The notes beneath the pieces were generated by a model, which was given only the letters and a program-made list of their open reading frames with translations, had not been told where the DNA came from and made no database searches. Positions 18,041 to 27,613 of a DNA stretch of 64,000 nt are shown here, in pieces. Made by a program: the position numbers and the translations under genes. Position 1 is the first letter of the stretch; every line of letters starts with the position of its first letter. The stretch spans positions 1 to 64,000 of the forward strand of contig JANQOQ010000006.1 in NCBI GenBank assembly GCA_028285755.1, read 5' to 3'. The DNA is from Puniceicoccaceae bacterium. Lineage in GTDB: Bacteria; Verrucomicrobiota; Verrucomicrobiia; Opitutales; JAFGAQ01.

Positions 18041-18805
18041 ATGTTCAATCTCAGAAAAGTTTACAATCCATCGCTTCCTTTTATACATGCTGATAAGTCA
18101 GCAAAGGTTCTACTCACTACAATATGCTTTGGCCTTACTGGCTTTACTCAGGAATTATTGCTTGAAGATTGCCTTACTACCAAGCAGTCGAATGCCGGTA
18201 TTAAGGCGAAGAAGATGGATGGAGGCCGTTTTACGGAAAAAGGCTGGATCTCTGAAGATCCTCGCGGTTATTTGCGAATAGAGCTTACGGAAGCTTTACC
18301 TTTTGAGGGTATGCTGGAAATTGAATTGGATGCTTTCCATTGGGCTGAAGCAAGTGCCTCCTCAGGAAAGGACCGCAAGATTCACTTTATCAATTTGTTT
18401 TCCAACAGGCTGGGAGACCATCACTTTGAAGACGGAGGAACTGCTGAGGATGCCATCATCACACTCCGTATGGGTTCGGATGAAGAAGGCCTCCCACGAT
18501 ATGGAGATACTTTTAAGGTGCTGTGGGCATCCAAAGGTGCCAAGCGTGCAGGGGGGAGTGATTATCACGAAAGGCAAGCGCGCTTAAACGAACCGTATGA
18601 ATGGTCTACGAATCCGGTTTTTAAGGTTTTCTGGAGCCGTAAGAACCAAACCATTCGTGTCTTAGTAGATGATAAGGAGTTTATCGAATTACCCTGGAAA
18701 AACCAGGTTGAACCCTTTCGCTACATTTTTTTGGCAAGGGCCGGAGACTTTTACTCACTGCAGGGAGTTTACTTTAAAAATCTGAAAATCTTTAGCTTGG
18801 AATAG
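18041..18805 (+). CDS. Secreted or anchored beta-sandwich protein of unknown function
   Basis: A 254-residue protein whose N-terminus has a hydrophobic stretch (about residues 22-40), consistent with a late signal peptide or anchor. The rest is strand-rich and ends RYIFLARAGDFYSLQGVYFK followed by a short tail, resembling LamG/concanavalin-type sandwiches and DUF1961-like proteins associated with polysaccharide loci. No catalytic residues can be assigned. Its last 14 bases overlap the convergent Tat-exported isomerase gene. It lies directly behind an operator copy, so it is probably a regulon member that binds or modifies the polysaccharide. Confidence 0.72.
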   Translation: MFNLRKVYNPSLPFIHADKSAKVLLTTICFGLTGFTQELLLEDCLTTKQSNAGIKAKKMDGGRFTEKGWISEDPRGYLRIELTEALPFEGMLEIELDAFHWAEASASSGKDRKIHFINLFSNRLGDHHFEDGGTAEDAIITLRMGSDEEGLPRYGDTFKVLWASKGAKRAGGSDYHERQARLNEPYEWSTNPVFKVFWSRKNQTIRVLVDDKEFIELPWKNQVEPFRYIFLARAGDFYSLQGVYFKNLKIFSLE

Positions 18806-19745
18806 GTTTATAAGCGCTCAGCCAGCGGTTCAGGACTTTCAGGTCACGTTGGTGAGCCTTGATCACTTCTGGCATTTCGTGCTTTTCAAAGGCGCGGTAA
18901 CCCATCCATTCCATGTGCAGGCAAATCGGCATTTGCGGGAGATCTTCCATGATATAGTCAAAGATGCCTTGGTTCACAAACCCTTCATCCAGCGGTACGT
19001 CTTTGAACTGGTCTCCACGCTCTCCGAACCAACGTCCGTCCTTAACATAGACAGAGCGGATGTGACTTTTGAGCAAACCAACCACCGTTCTCCAGGCCGT
19101 GCCACTGGTTTTGATCAAATGCCGGGTATCCAGCGCGACTCCGATGTGATTGGGGTTAATACCTTCCAGGAGCGTTGCTAAATCCCACCCGAGGTTGCCG
19201 AAGTTCCTGCCGCCGGAATGCGTTTGGTAAATGCCCTGGATGCCGATACTCTCATTGGCAGCCGCGAGAGACTCAGCCTGTTTGCGAAAATGATCCAGTT
19301 GAGGGAGCAGTGGCTTTTCATGATCCACACGATAATAACCCATCCGGTAATACTTCACCCCGGAATCGACCAAAGTCTGAAGGAGTTTTGGATTTTGAGC
19401 GTTCTCGGTATTATTAATTCGGGTTGCAGCGATGAGTATGCACTTGTCCTTCTTCTGAAGAGCTTCCTGCATTTTCGGCACCTCAGAGGCTGCATTTTCC
19501 GGCTCAATATGACCTTCCGGGCGGATTGTAGCCTCAAGACCATCGGCTCCGGTTTGTGCGATGGCATCTGCGAGTTGGGTGAAATCGAGGTTTTCAAAAG
19601 GCTTACCAAAGACAGCAATGGGCCAGCTATTGGCTCCTTTAACCGAAGCCAGAGAATAATGGGTTGGTGATGCGGCAAGCAGCGCTCCTGCACCCAGGCT
19701 TTTGATAAAATCACGACGACTAGCAAGCTTTCCTCGGGGATTCAT
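18792..19745 (-). CDS. Tat-exported TIM-barrel sugar isomerase/epimerase-like protein
   Basis: A 317-residue protein with a clear twin-arginine signal (SRRDFIKSLGAGALLAAS) followed by an AP-endonuclease-2-like barrel. Motifs include the GLEATI strand, IQGIYQTHSGGRNF, IGVALDTRHLI (Asp) and RSVYVKDGRW, with CLHMEWMGY near the end in place of the usual Glu strand. It is the last gene of a sulfatase/DUF2264 operon; its ATG overlaps the previous stop by one base. Its own 3' end overlaps the convergent secreted-protein gene by 14 bases. A periplasmic sugar isomerase of this fold is common in Verrucomicrobiota and Planctomycetota, but substrates are mostly unknown. Confidence 0.82.
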   Translation of the reverse strand: MNPRGKLASRRDFIKSLGAGALLAASPTHYSLASVKGANSWPIAVFGKPFENLDFTQLADAIAQTGADGLEATIRPEGHIEPENAASEVPKMQEALQKKDKCILIAATRINNTENAQNPKLLQTLVDSGVKYYRMGYYRVDHEKPLLPQLDHFRKQAESLAAANESIGIQGIYQTHSGGRNFGNLGWDLATLLEGINPNHIGVALDTRHLIKTSGTAWRTVVGLLKSHIRSVYVKDGRWFGERGDQFKDVPLDEGFVNQGIFDYIMEDLPQMPICLHMEWMGYRAFEKHEMPEVIKAHQRDLKVLNRWLSAYKPIPS

Positions 19746-21793
19746 TAATCAGGTATTTTGATACGATGCGGTTTTTTACCGATTGTGATATCCATATACA
19801 TTTTGGATTTTACGATTTCGATATCCGGCATTTCGAGCTCTCTCGAAGCAGTTCCATCCACATAGATTGCGCAGGGGGTATTTGGCGGAACTGGTTGATC
19901 TGAAACCCAAAACGGGTAGGCCCCACGACCTCCAAACAGGTGCGAGTGCTTCCAGCCGGGTCTTACATCCAGGTGGTGATACTGTAGCTGCCCTTGTGGA
20001 GCCTGTATAACCTTCATGGCAGAACTGAATGAATCACTTTGAATGCTCAAAGTATTATCTGAGATTTCGGGCCTGGGCTTCTGCCCATGCGGCACAGAAA
20101 TGCCATAACCACCCAGGTGCATGTAAGCGGGTGTCGCACTCGTATGCCAAAAAATATGCAACTCGCCATGATCTGTAATGAACGTGTGGGTAATCATATT
20201 CCCTCCGTCTACCAAGCGATCGCCGCTGGTAAGTGTCATCGGCTCCTCGCTGATGAGGTGATGCTCGCTGACCTTAATATCAACGGGCGACGCCCGGTAT
20301 TGCCAGGTATTACCATCGTAGGAATAGCCGTTGCGGCCCGCTCCGAGGTCTTCACCGCCTTCGCCGGTCGCACTCCAGCCGAGCGATGAGGAGTATGCCA
20401 ACTGACCGTATTTGATGCCCCGCTGCCAATGGGGCATCGGACGAAAGGGCTGAGCAACCGGGTAAAAACGGGCATCGCCATCGTTTTCGCGTACACGCAT
20501 CAGGATACCCGCATGATGAAAGGCTGCACTGCCACCTTGCAAGTCTGCCGGCATGGGTTCTTCTGCTGCAGTCCAAAAAGGGTGATCTTTAGGCAACATG
20601 AGTGCCGTTAAGCCATGAATCGCCCAGTAAGGAGCCCCTCTGCCAATGTAATTTTCGGCAATGGCTGCATTCGGGCCATGAAAGCCGGGTTCCAGATAAC
20701 CGGTCTCCGCCAATGCTCCGTTTTCCCAGAAGTATTTCAGACACCCGGAGGAGATTCGCCGTGCGAGGCCTGGTGAAATCGTAGTATGGCCGTTAACCAT
20801 TGCCCAGCCCAGGCCGGAAAGCACCCCGAAGCGGTAAGTCACCGAACGTCCCCAGGGGATCGGTGCACCATTGCGCCCAAACCCCAGCGGAAGGTGTTTG
20901 AGATACGCATCCGTTGTTTCAGCCATGCGTTTGCCAAATAGGGCGCGCCAGTCCTCATCCAGATACACCAACATATTCCCATGGAGAAAATATCCCCAGT
21001 GATTGTAATAATCATAGCCACGGTTACTCCCATCTATAAACCAGCCTTCTCCGGTGTAACGGTAGAGGTTGCGCTGAAGCGCCCAGGTAAGCTTTTCACG
21101 ATTCGAAGGTCGCCCGTATTTTTCCAGAATCGGAACGGGCACGGAATGGAAAAACCAGTGATTGTTATCGTAAGCCCGGGTCTGGCTGAGATCTTCAAAG
21201 ACGGTCAGGATATTTGCTTTTTCAGCTTCTGTAAAAGGATACCAAAAAAACTCGGGGTTCATTTGGGCGGCAAAGGCAAAATTGGTGGCCGTGATGTCAA
21301 ACCCCTCCAGTCGTCCCCAGTATTTGTCCGATTCGGGGTCGGCTCCCGCACGCATCTGATCGAGGTAGGGCTGCGTAACCGAGCCTTCATAACCCGGCAC
21401 ACGATCCTTGCCCGTAGCCTTTGTGTAGAAAACCACCAGCATGAGTGAGCGATCAAATGCCTCCAGTAAAGAGGTCCGCACATGACGACGCACGACCTGC
21501 TCATAGTGACCGGTTTCCGGCGGGTTTTCAAGATTCGGTAGTCCGGTCTCGGGATCGAAGTTGTTAAGCACACCGGCAATAAACCTTTCAGTGATCTCGA
21601 GCCAGTGTTCGCGTGTATAGCCTGTATAGGGGCTGAGTTCGGAATCAAGCTCAGCATTTAATTTCAACCTTTTGGGTAGCTCACTCGTAGAAGCCAATGG
21701 CAAGCTCATGCCAATGATGAGTAGTCCGCTAATAAGTAACCGCTGAAAATAGTTACTAAATATGATTGGCCTGTAATCTTTTAGGAAACTCAT
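19745..21793 (-). CDS. Secreted DUF2264-like protein, probable alpha/alpha-toroid carbohydrate enzyme
   Basis: A 682-residue protein with an N-terminal hydrophobic signal (about residues 14-38). The body matches DUF2264-type proteins: helices with FDRSLMLVVFYTKATGK, then NNHWFFHSVPVPIL, DGSNRGYDYYNHWGY and an AxPYWAIHG stretch. The C-terminal third (about 430-680) is strand-rich, as in heparinase- and lyase-like enzymes with an alpha/alpha-barrel plus beta-sandwich. Related proteins act on uronate-containing glycans, but no catalytic residue can be assigned with confidence. The gene lies 16 bases after the sulfatase and overlaps the isomerase by one base. Confidence 0.78.
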   Translation of the reverse strand: MSFLKDYRPIIFSNYFQRLLISGLLIIGMSLPLASTSELPKRLKLNAELDSELSPYTGYTREHWLEITERFIAGVLNNFDPETGLPNLENPPETGHYEQVVRRHVRTSLLEAFDRSLMLVVFYTKATGKDRVPGYEGSVTQPYLDQMRAGADPESDKYWGRLEGFDITATNFAFAAQMNPEFFWYPFTEAEKANILTVFEDLSQTRAYDNNHWFFHSVPVPILEKYGRPSNREKLTWALQRNLYRYTGEGWFIDGSNRGYDYYNHWGYFLHGNMLVYLDEDWRALFGKRMAETTDAYLKHLPLGFGRNGAPIPWGRSVTYRFGVLSGLGWAMVNGHTTISPGLARRISSGCLKYFWENGALAETGYLEPGFHGPNAAIAENYIGRGAPYWAIHGLTALMLPKDHPFWTAAEEPMPADLQGGSAAFHHAGILMRVRENDGDARFYPVAQPFRPMPHWQRGIKYGQLAYSSSLGWSATGEGGEDLGAGRNGYSYDGNTWQYRASPVDIKVSEHHLISEEPMTLTSGDRLVDGGNMITHTFITDHGELHIFWHTSATPAYMHLGGYGISVPHGQKPRPEISDNTLSIQSDSFSSAMKVIQAPQGQLQYHHLDVRPGWKHSHLFGGRGAYPFWVSDQPVPPNTPCAIYVDGTASRELEMPDIEIVKSKMYMDITIGKKPHRIKIPD

Positions 21794-21809
21794 ACGAACA
21801 AAATAACAA

Positions 21810-23249
21810 TCACATTTCGGGCTCTACGTAATTGACAAGATCGCTACGTTGAGGGTGTACCTCGCCTTCCCACTCCGAGAGCAGCTCCTTAAGGAATTGC
21901 GCAGACTCCGGGTCACTTTCCAATAGGTTATTCGATTCACCGGGATCGATAGACAGGTTAAAAAGATACTCCTCGATGCCATTGCGCTTTATGAGATGCA
22001 GATACTTGAGTTCGCCGTGGCGTACGGCCCTGTATTTCGTGGGGCTGCGTTGCTTCCTCCAGAACAGCGTACGGTCCGTCGCTTTGTAATCCGGAGTCAT
22101 CTGGGAGAGAATGTCGATGCCGTCAAAGGGCTGCTCTGGTGCGTAGTTCACTATTTTCGCAAATGATTTTGTGAAATCCATCCCCATAGTGACCTGATTG
22201 AAAGTAAAATTCTCCGGCATTTTACCTGGCCAACGAACAATGCAGGGTACACGAATCCCGCCTTCAAACAGCTGTCCTTTGATGCCCCGTAATCCTCGCG
22301 TATCGCCCCTGCCGGTAGGGCCATTATCTGAAGTGAAAACGATGAGTGTGTTTTCTGAGAGGCCGGCCTCATCGAGAGCGAGCAGGATTTGTTCGATTCC
22401 ACTATCAAGAGACTCGACCATCGTGCGATAGATTTCGCGGGTTCCGGTATTCCAGTTCTCCGAGGTCTTCGGTGTGGGTTCATAGTCGTCGGGTCCCTGA
22501 TAGGGGGTATGGGGAGCTGTATAAGGCAAATAAAGGAAGAACGGCTTATCCTTTTCCCTTTTGTTTTCAATCCAGTCTACTGCCACTTCGGAGAACAGGG
22601 TCGTCAGGTATTCTCCATCGTGATGTATGCGCTCGTCATTTAGAAACAGGTCGTGCCTGCCTTCTGCCGGTGTGCCCAGGAAAATGCCTGCGGGCTCCGT
22701 ATGATGAAAATAATCGACGGCGGCTCCAATCGGGCCGAAAAAGTAATCAAACCCGTGTGCCAATGGGCCAAACTCCGGGCTATCGCCCAAATGCCATTTG
22801 CCGATAAGTGCGGTGGTATAGCCTGCTTCTTTAAACATATCGGGAATAACCGAGAATTCAGTAGGGAAGCCGAGTCTTCCTTTGTCCGACAAGTACTTGG
22901 CCTGCGGGTAACGCCCTACATTACCAATACCGATCGCACACTCTAACCCTCCGACCCGGTGCTGGTATCTTCCGGTAAGGATTGCAGTGCGTGTAGGGCT
23001 ACACTCTGAGCCATTCGTATAGAAACGGGTGAGGCGTGTGCCCTCTGTAGCCAGTTGATCCAATGCCGGAGTGCGAATATCGTCAGATCCATAACTGCCT
23101 AAATCTCCATAACCCAAATCGTCCGCTATGATGAAAACGATATTGGGAAGCGACTGGTCTTTGGCATCGGCAGCGATCACACAACCGACGCCGATAAGCA
23201 TAGATGCTAAAGATATGAAACCATTACGAATATGGGATCGAAAGTTCAT
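21810..23249 (-). CDS. Secreted arylsulfatase-family sulfatase with canonical motif
   Basis: A 479-residue sulfatase with a signal peptide (about residues 8-27). The active-site signature C83-S-P-T-R87 is followed by TAILTGRYQ and is fully canonical, so C83 should become formylglycine. D43 and D44 (IADDLGYGD) are metal ligands, LIGKWHLGD carries the catalytic Lys/His pair, and FTSDNGPTGRG supplies the distal Asp-Asn. It heads an operon with the DUF2264 protein and a TIM-barrel isomerase; the promoter gap is shared with the divergent nitrilase-fold gene and has two overlapping operator copies. Unlike the sulfatase at 1730, nothing in the active site is unusual. Confidence 0.95.
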   Translation of the reverse strand: MNFRSHIRNGFISLASMLIGVGCVIAADAKDQSLPNIVFIIADDLGYGDLGSYGSDDIRTPALDQLATEGTRLTRFYTNGSECSPTRTAILTGRYQHRVGGLECAIGIGNVGRYPQAKYLSDKGRLGFPTEFSVIPDMFKEAGYTTALIGKWHLGDSPEFGPLAHGFDYFFGPIGAAVDYFHHTEPAGIFLGTPAEGRHDLFLNDERIHHDGEYLTTLFSEVAVDWIENKREKDKPFFLYLPYTAPHTPYQGPDDYEPTPKTSENWNTGTREIYRTMVESLDSGIEQILLALDEAGLSENTLIVFTSDNGPTGRGDTRGLRGIKGQLFEGGIRVPCIVRWPGKMPENFTFNQVTMGMDFTKSFAKIVNYAPEQPFDGIDILSQMTPDYKATDRTLFWRKQRSPTKYRAVRHGELKYLHLIKRNGIEEYLFNLSIDPGESNNLLESDPESAQFLKELLSEWEGEVHPQRSDLVNYVEPEM

Positions 23250-23313
23250 AATAACAAAATGAAGCAGATAAGATTTAAGACACCTAAAAGTAAGTATTTA
23301 CTGGAATTCTAGT

Positions 23314-23333
23314 AGATACGGTATATCGTATAC
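23314..23333. promoter_or_regulatory. Two overlapping candidate GntR operators
   Basis: AGATACGGTATAT (23314-23326) and GTATATCGTATAC (23321-23333, one difference from consensus) share the half-site GTATAT. They lie 52 bases before the nitrilase-fold ATG and 64 bases before the sulfatase ATG on the other strand. Confidence 0.6.
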
Positions 23334-23385
23334 ATTTCAAGCATTCTCGTCTGTATTCTTCAAAACGCTCACCTAGAATTTTTAT

Positions 23386-24786
23386 ATGCCCATTAAAAAC
23401 CTGAAATCCTATACTCTGGTTCTCAAACTCATAACCCTTTTCATAACAGCAGGCGGCTTACTATCTTACGCCATTTCTGCTAGTAGTTCGACACCCGTTC
23501 TAAATGAACCCTTTTTATTGAATAACAAGAACGGATGGCAGCAGGAGAGTCCGCGCGATGCCATCGCGCCACAATTCAGTATTGAGGCGGGTGATGAAAG
23601 ACTGCTCGTATTGGAGGCTGCCGGACGCGAAGGGGTAAATGGTAAATGGGCCAAAACCATGGGTGTGGAGGCAGATCAGTATTACCAATTTCAAGCACTT
23701 AGAAAGACGGAGGGTATTGCGGTACCTCGGCGTAGCGTATTGGTCAGACTGGTTTGGCTGGATGAGGAGGGAAGACGTGCAGTCACCCAGGAGTATGTAA
23801 ATCCGGATTACTTCGGCCCGGGTGTAACCCGCGCGGATCCCGACTACCCGACTGACGGTTATGTTGACGCCGATGGCTGGACTACCGTAAGCGGTGTTTT
23901 TAAAGCCCCGGAGGAAGCGTCTCAAGTTGTCGTAGAGCTTCATCTGCGCTGGTGCGAACCTGAGGGAAGTGTTGCCTGGAAGCAGGTTTCTCTGATACCC
24001 ACTACGGCTCCCGAACCCCGGAAAGTAAGGCTGGCAACCATCCACGCGGACATTCGGGGTGGAGAAAATGCGATGGACAATCTGGAGATACTCGCACCCC
24101 TTATAGGCGAAGCAGGGCGAAAAGGGGCCGACATTGTGTGTCTGCCTGAGCTGATTACTATTAAAAGCAACGGCCTCAGCTTTTATGAAGCCGCAGAGCC
24201 TATACCCGGTCCCTCGACCGACTTCTTTGGTGAATACGCAAAGAAGCATAATATGTATATCGTGGCGGGCCTCGTGGAAAAAGCGGATCACCTGATCTAC
24301 AATACTGCTGCGCTGATAGGTCCGGAGGGTGCAGTGCAGGGCATCTATCGCAAAGTCACTCTGCCGCGATCAGAAATTGAAGGGGGTATCCAGCCTGGCT
24401 ACGATTATCCCGTGTTTGATACCCGGTTCGGCAGAATCGGCATGATCGTGTGCCACGACATCTCTTTCCCCGAAGTGGCGCGTATGGTGAGTCGCCAGGG
24501 GGCAGAGGTGTTATTTATTCCCATCTGGGGCGGCAACCCCACGATGACACGTTCACGTGCGATTGAGAACCATGTTTATCTGGTCACCAGCACTTACACA
24601 CAGCTGCACCATGACTGGATGCGTTCCGGGATCATCAACCGTGAAGGGCACTTCATCGCCGAAGCGGACGAGTGGAACACCGTAGTCATGGCAGAAGTCG
24701 ATTTAAACGAGCGGACTTACTGGCGTTATCTGGGAGATTTCCGCTCACGTATTCCCAGAGAAGCCCCCGTGCTCATTGCAGAGTAG
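23386..24786 (+). CDS. Secreted carbon-nitrogen hydrolase (nitrilase fold) with N-terminal binding domain
   Basis: A 466-residue protein with an N-terminal hydrophobic signal (residues about 10-32). Residues about 38-205 look like a galactose-binding-type beta-sandwich, and 212-466 is a nitrilase-superfamily domain. The catalytic triad is visible as E255 (CLPELI), K323 (YRKVTLP) and C356 ([10 protein letters not shown]). Family members hydrolyse amide or nitrile bonds. In an exported protein next to sulfatases a deacylase or amidase acting on an N-substituted sugar or on a peptide cross-link is conceivable but unproven. It is transcribed alone from an operator-bearing promoter and converges on the GH150-like gene, with a small hairpin between. 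Confidence 0.85.
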   Translation: MPIKNLKSYTLVLKLITLFITAGGLLSYAISASSSTPVLNEPFLLNNKNGWQQESPRDAIAPQFSIEAGDERLLVLEAAGREGVNGKWAKTMGVEADQYYQFQALRKTEGIAVPRRSVLVRLVWLDEEGRRAVTQEYVNPDYFGPGVTRADPDYPTDGYVDADGWTTVSGVFKAPEEASQVVVELHLRWCEPEGSVAWKQVSLIPTTAPEPRKVRLATIHADIRGGENAMDNLEILAPLIGEAGRKGADIVCLPELITIKSNGLSFYEAAEPIPGPSTDFFGEYAKKHNMYIVAGLVEKADHLIYNTAALIGPEGAVQGIYRKVTLPRSEIEGGIQPGYDYPVFDTRFGRIGMIVCHDISFPEVARMVSRQGAEVLFIPIWGGNPTMTRSRAIENHVYLVTSTYTQLHHDWMRSGIINREGHFIAEADEWNTVVMAEVDLNERTYWRYLGDFRSRIPREAPVLIAE

Positions 24787-24787
24787 G

Positions 24788-24805
24788 GAGGAAAAGAAAT
24801 TCCTC
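24788..24805. terminator. Short hairpin between convergent genes
   Basis: GAGGAA and TTCCTC pair around a 6-base loop in the 22-base gap between the nitrilase-fold gene and the convergent GH150-like gene. There is no T run, so termination here is uncertain. Confidence 0.35.
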
Positions 24806-24808
24806 TGT

Positions 24809-27571
24809 TTAGCGATGCTCGATATCCACGACCCGCAAGATGGCAGCAGGCACGGTTAGTTTAATCTGATTATCGGTCACTTCGAGAAGCTCTCCGCTTA
24901 AAATATCGCGACACCAGACAGCGTCCAAATGCTGGAACATGATCTGCGCCTCACGTTCTGCCGGCTCCAGGTAGCCGGAATCGATCAAAAGTATTCTTAC
25001 ATGATTCGGCCCTAGCCTGACCACACTCCAGGCAACATCTCCCTGCACCCGAATCGGCAATTTCTCTGCGGATGTTTCCAATAGCGCTTCAACGCGTACC
25101 TTTGAGTCCGCTGCGGAAATGGCCTGGCCATCTTCATCATAAAAGAATTCACCATCGGTAATCAGCATATATTTCCAGCGGTCATCGGTCGAAATATCCG
25201 TTCCGGCGGGAATGGTCGCGATCAGCCCGTAAGGATTAGTCGGCAGGAAATTATAACGGCGAGATTGGCTGCCCATCGCGTAATGGCTGAAATCCGTTTC
25301 CGGTACGGGTGAACCCGCCCAGTAGGTGTCGAGACGACTGAATACCGCATCCGATTCGCCGGGCCCATAATTGCTGACGTGGTGGCCGTTGCGCCCATGT
25401 TCAAGGATATATTCGGAAGGTTCACGCATGCCCAGACACACCTCGGATAGTGACAAAATATCCTGCGGCCCTGGGATGGCAATGACTCCCTTATCCACCA
25501 TTTGATAAAAGGGTGCGACATCCCGCTCATCCCCCTGGTAAATATTTACCAGAAAGAGGTCTGCCCCGAGCGAAGCCTGGAGGGCCATTTTACGGACGTG
25601 GTGCGTCTGAAATTGCTGTGCTCCCCATTCCCAGAAGCGCCCAAAGTTGGCATTGTCCGTTACTGCGCGTGAGGACAAGGTATCGAATTTGCCCAATAAC
25701 CAAAGTCCCTGCCTCCCCGAAAGGCTGATGGCCTGCGTGCGGCAATTAGTCTCCTCCATGCTCGGAACAAAGACGTCTCCATATTCTCCGTTTAACAGCC
25801 GTTCGCGCCAAAACCCTTCATAAATGCTGGCGTTCCAAAAGACGTTTTTGTTGCGCAGCACAATCTTGGTGGTGCCTTGCTCACGGCAGAGCTTAGCCAA
25901 AGGGATCAGATGGGTTTCCATGGCATATTGCATGTCAGTATCGAGGCGCTCCAGCTCCGCATATACTAAGGCTTTCAGCATGGTAGGTGCGGTTTTCAGG
26001 ACTTTTTCAAGAGTTGGCAATTGGATGATAAAAGCATCGTGCCCATGCCCGGCCCACAAGCCAAACGGTTCTTTGCGGCTTTCGCGTTCCTGCGCAAACG
26101 CAATGATTTCTTCCGCGCTGAAGGAGTAGCTGCGCCGATGATCCACCTTGGTAGGCCATCCACCCGGAAGTAGGCTGCGGTCGTAATCCTCACTACGGGT
26201 GTAGTAGGCCGCAAAAGTCACGTTCTGATAGTCGAAATCATTCAGGAAAGTTTCCTCAAGTAACTGCTGCCCGGTGTCGGGTGCACGTTCCGTCAGGTTT
26301 TTGGTCAGCACAGTCGTTTGACGTGGATCAGGCTGATAATCGGGTCGCTCAAAACTCTCAATCTGTTGATTCAGGATTTCGATGTTATTCTCAATCCGGG
26401 CGAGTCCGATCTCCGGTTGCAAATTTGCGAATGCTTGTTCCCATCCTTCTTTATCAGTCCGCAGGGCATATATGCCATCTCCCCCGGTGATACTACTGCC
26501 GAAAAAGAGTGTCTTAGTCCGGGGGTCAAAAACATGAGAGGCGAACGAGTAGGGGGCTGCCAGAATTTTATCGATCGAACCATCGAGGTGGTAAAGGATC
26601 AGTTGATTGCCAATGAGGCCTGCGATTCTTTTTTCCTGAGCGGTGCCTACCCGGATTTCTCCAAGTATATTCATGCAATAGGCCCGAGTCCTCACACCCT
26701 TGCTGGAGCTGGTCATCGTCCACTCACCCTGTGCATTGTAAACTCTGAAAACACCTCTTTGATGGGTGCTTTCCGCTAAGGCGATTTCTTCCTGCCCATC
26801 CGCGTTTAAGTCACTCACTAACATGCTATATACAGGGACCCGTATTCCCGCATCCGCACGCTGGTAACTGTTGGAGGGAGTGCTGGCGTTTGTCAGGGTT
26901 ACGGGTTCGGGCCACACATCGCGGAGTGTCTCAGCGTCTATAACGTGAAGATTAAAAAGGGTGCTGGGACTCCTTGCGGTAACCACAGCAGCGTAGGGCT
27001 TTCCATTACCGAAGATGTCTCCTGTGCGAACGTGGCGTACCACGTGGTCAAATTCGCGCGTTGCCAGTAGCTCGCCGTTTGCAGAGAGTGCGTAGAGTTT
27101 ACGCTCATTGCCCCCGGTCAAAATCGTGATGGTACCGTCTGCCTGGACTGCCGAGGCGACCTGCAATAAGGGAGCTTCCTGAGAAAACTTCCAGCGAACT
27201 TGTCCCTCGTGGTCATACGCGTAAAGCGTGCCATCCGCAGAAGCGAGCACTGCCTCGTCATTGTCGTCCCCATCAAAGTCTGCTACATCAAAATCAAAGG
27301 GGAAAGCCCTGTTTTCAGTATTCTCCCAAAGCTTTTTACCGGATTGAGTAAAGCACATTACCGTGCCATCCGATGCTGCCGTAAAAAGAACAGCTTGGCT
27401 TTCTACACTCAATTTCCCGCATTCCAAGTGATAAACGGTATGCCCCCCGGTATTAAAGGACCAGCTGCTTCTTTCAGATAGCTGAGCAAAGCTCTGCGGG
27501 AAAAACGCAAAGGAAAGCAGGCATATCCATACGATTGCTGAAATGCGTAATTGAGCGAATTTGAGTGTCAT
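24809..27571 (-). CDS. Secreted two-module protein: PQQ/VCBS-like propeller plus large C-terminal domain (lambda-carrageenase/GH150 candidate)
   Basis: A 920-residue protein with a signal peptide ending QSFAQ. Residues about 35-370 carry repeated propeller strands (ASDGTVMCFTQSGKKLW, ASADGTLYAYDHEGQVRW) and calcium-type loops (DFDGDDNDE, DLNADGQEE). A less ordered linker of about 50 residues follows. Residues about 430-920 form a second, unfamiliar domain with LWAGHGHDAF and a C-terminal beta-sandwich. Size and layout match the description of Pseudoalteromonas lambda-carrageenase CglA (about 940 residues, propeller then linker then catalytic module). That resemblance comes from memory of the family and was not aligned. 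Otherwise it is a propeller protein of unknown function. It has a weak operator copy 28 bases upstream. Confidence 0.6.
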   Translation of the reverse strand: MTLKFAQLRISAIVWICLLSFAFFPQSFAQLSERSSWSFNTGGHTVYHLECGKLSVESQAVLFTAASDGTVMCFTQSGKKLWENTENRAFPFDFDVADFDGDDNDEAVLASADGTLYAYDHEGQVRWKFSQEAPLLQVASAVQADGTITILTGGNERKLYALSANGELLATREFDHVVRHVRTGDIFGNGKPYAAVVTARSPSTLFNLHVIDAETLRDVWPEPVTLTNASTPSNSYQRADAGIRVPVYSMLVSDLNADGQEEIALAESTHQRGVFRVYNAQGEWTMTSSSKGVRTRAYCMNILGEIRVGTAQEKRIAGLIGNQLILYHLDGSIDKILAAPYSFASHVFDPRTKTLFFGSSITGGDGIYALRTDKEGWEQAFANLQPEIGLARIENNIEILNQQIESFERPDYQPDPRQTTVLTKNLTERAPDTGQQLLEETFLNDFDYQNVTFAAYYTRSEDYDRSLLPGGWPTKVDHRRSYSFSAEEIIAFAQERESRKEPFGLWAGHGHDAFIIQLPTLEKVLKTAPTMLKALVYAELERLDTDMQYAMETHLIPLAKLCREQGTTKIVLRNKNVFWNASIYEGFWRERLLNGEYGDVFVPSMEETNCRTQAISLSGRQGLWLLGKFDTLSSRAVTDNANFGRFWEWGAQQFQTHHVRKMALQASLGADLFLVNIYQGDERDVAPFYQMVDKGVIAIPGPQDILSLSEVCLGMREPSEYILEHGRNGHHVSNYGPGESDAVFSRLDTYWAGSPVPETDFSHYAMGSQSRRYNFLPTNPYGLIATIPAGTDISTDDRWKYMLITDGEFFYDEDGQAISAADSKVRVEALLETSAEKLPIRVQGDVAWSVVRLGPNHVRILLIDSGYLEPAEREAQIMFQHLDAVWCRDILSGELLEVTDNQIKLTVPAAILRVVDIEHR

Positions 27572-27599
27572 GATTGGAAGGGATTTGACTTTTAATTAT

Positions 27600-27613
27600 G
27601 TATACCATAATAC
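27600..27613. promoter_or_regulatory. Weak operator-like site before the GH150-like gene
   Basis: GTATACCATAATAC has an intact half-site, but the second half is degenerate and the spacer is 2 bases. A second weak copy, AAATACCTGTATAA, lies at 27707-27720 just before the lyase ATG. Position rather than sequence quality supports both. Confidence 0.35.

Noticed and set aside
23515-24291. 258-codon frame antisense to the nitrilase-fold gene
   Set aside because: Lies wholly inside a well supported gene with an intact catalytic triad and has no domain of its own.
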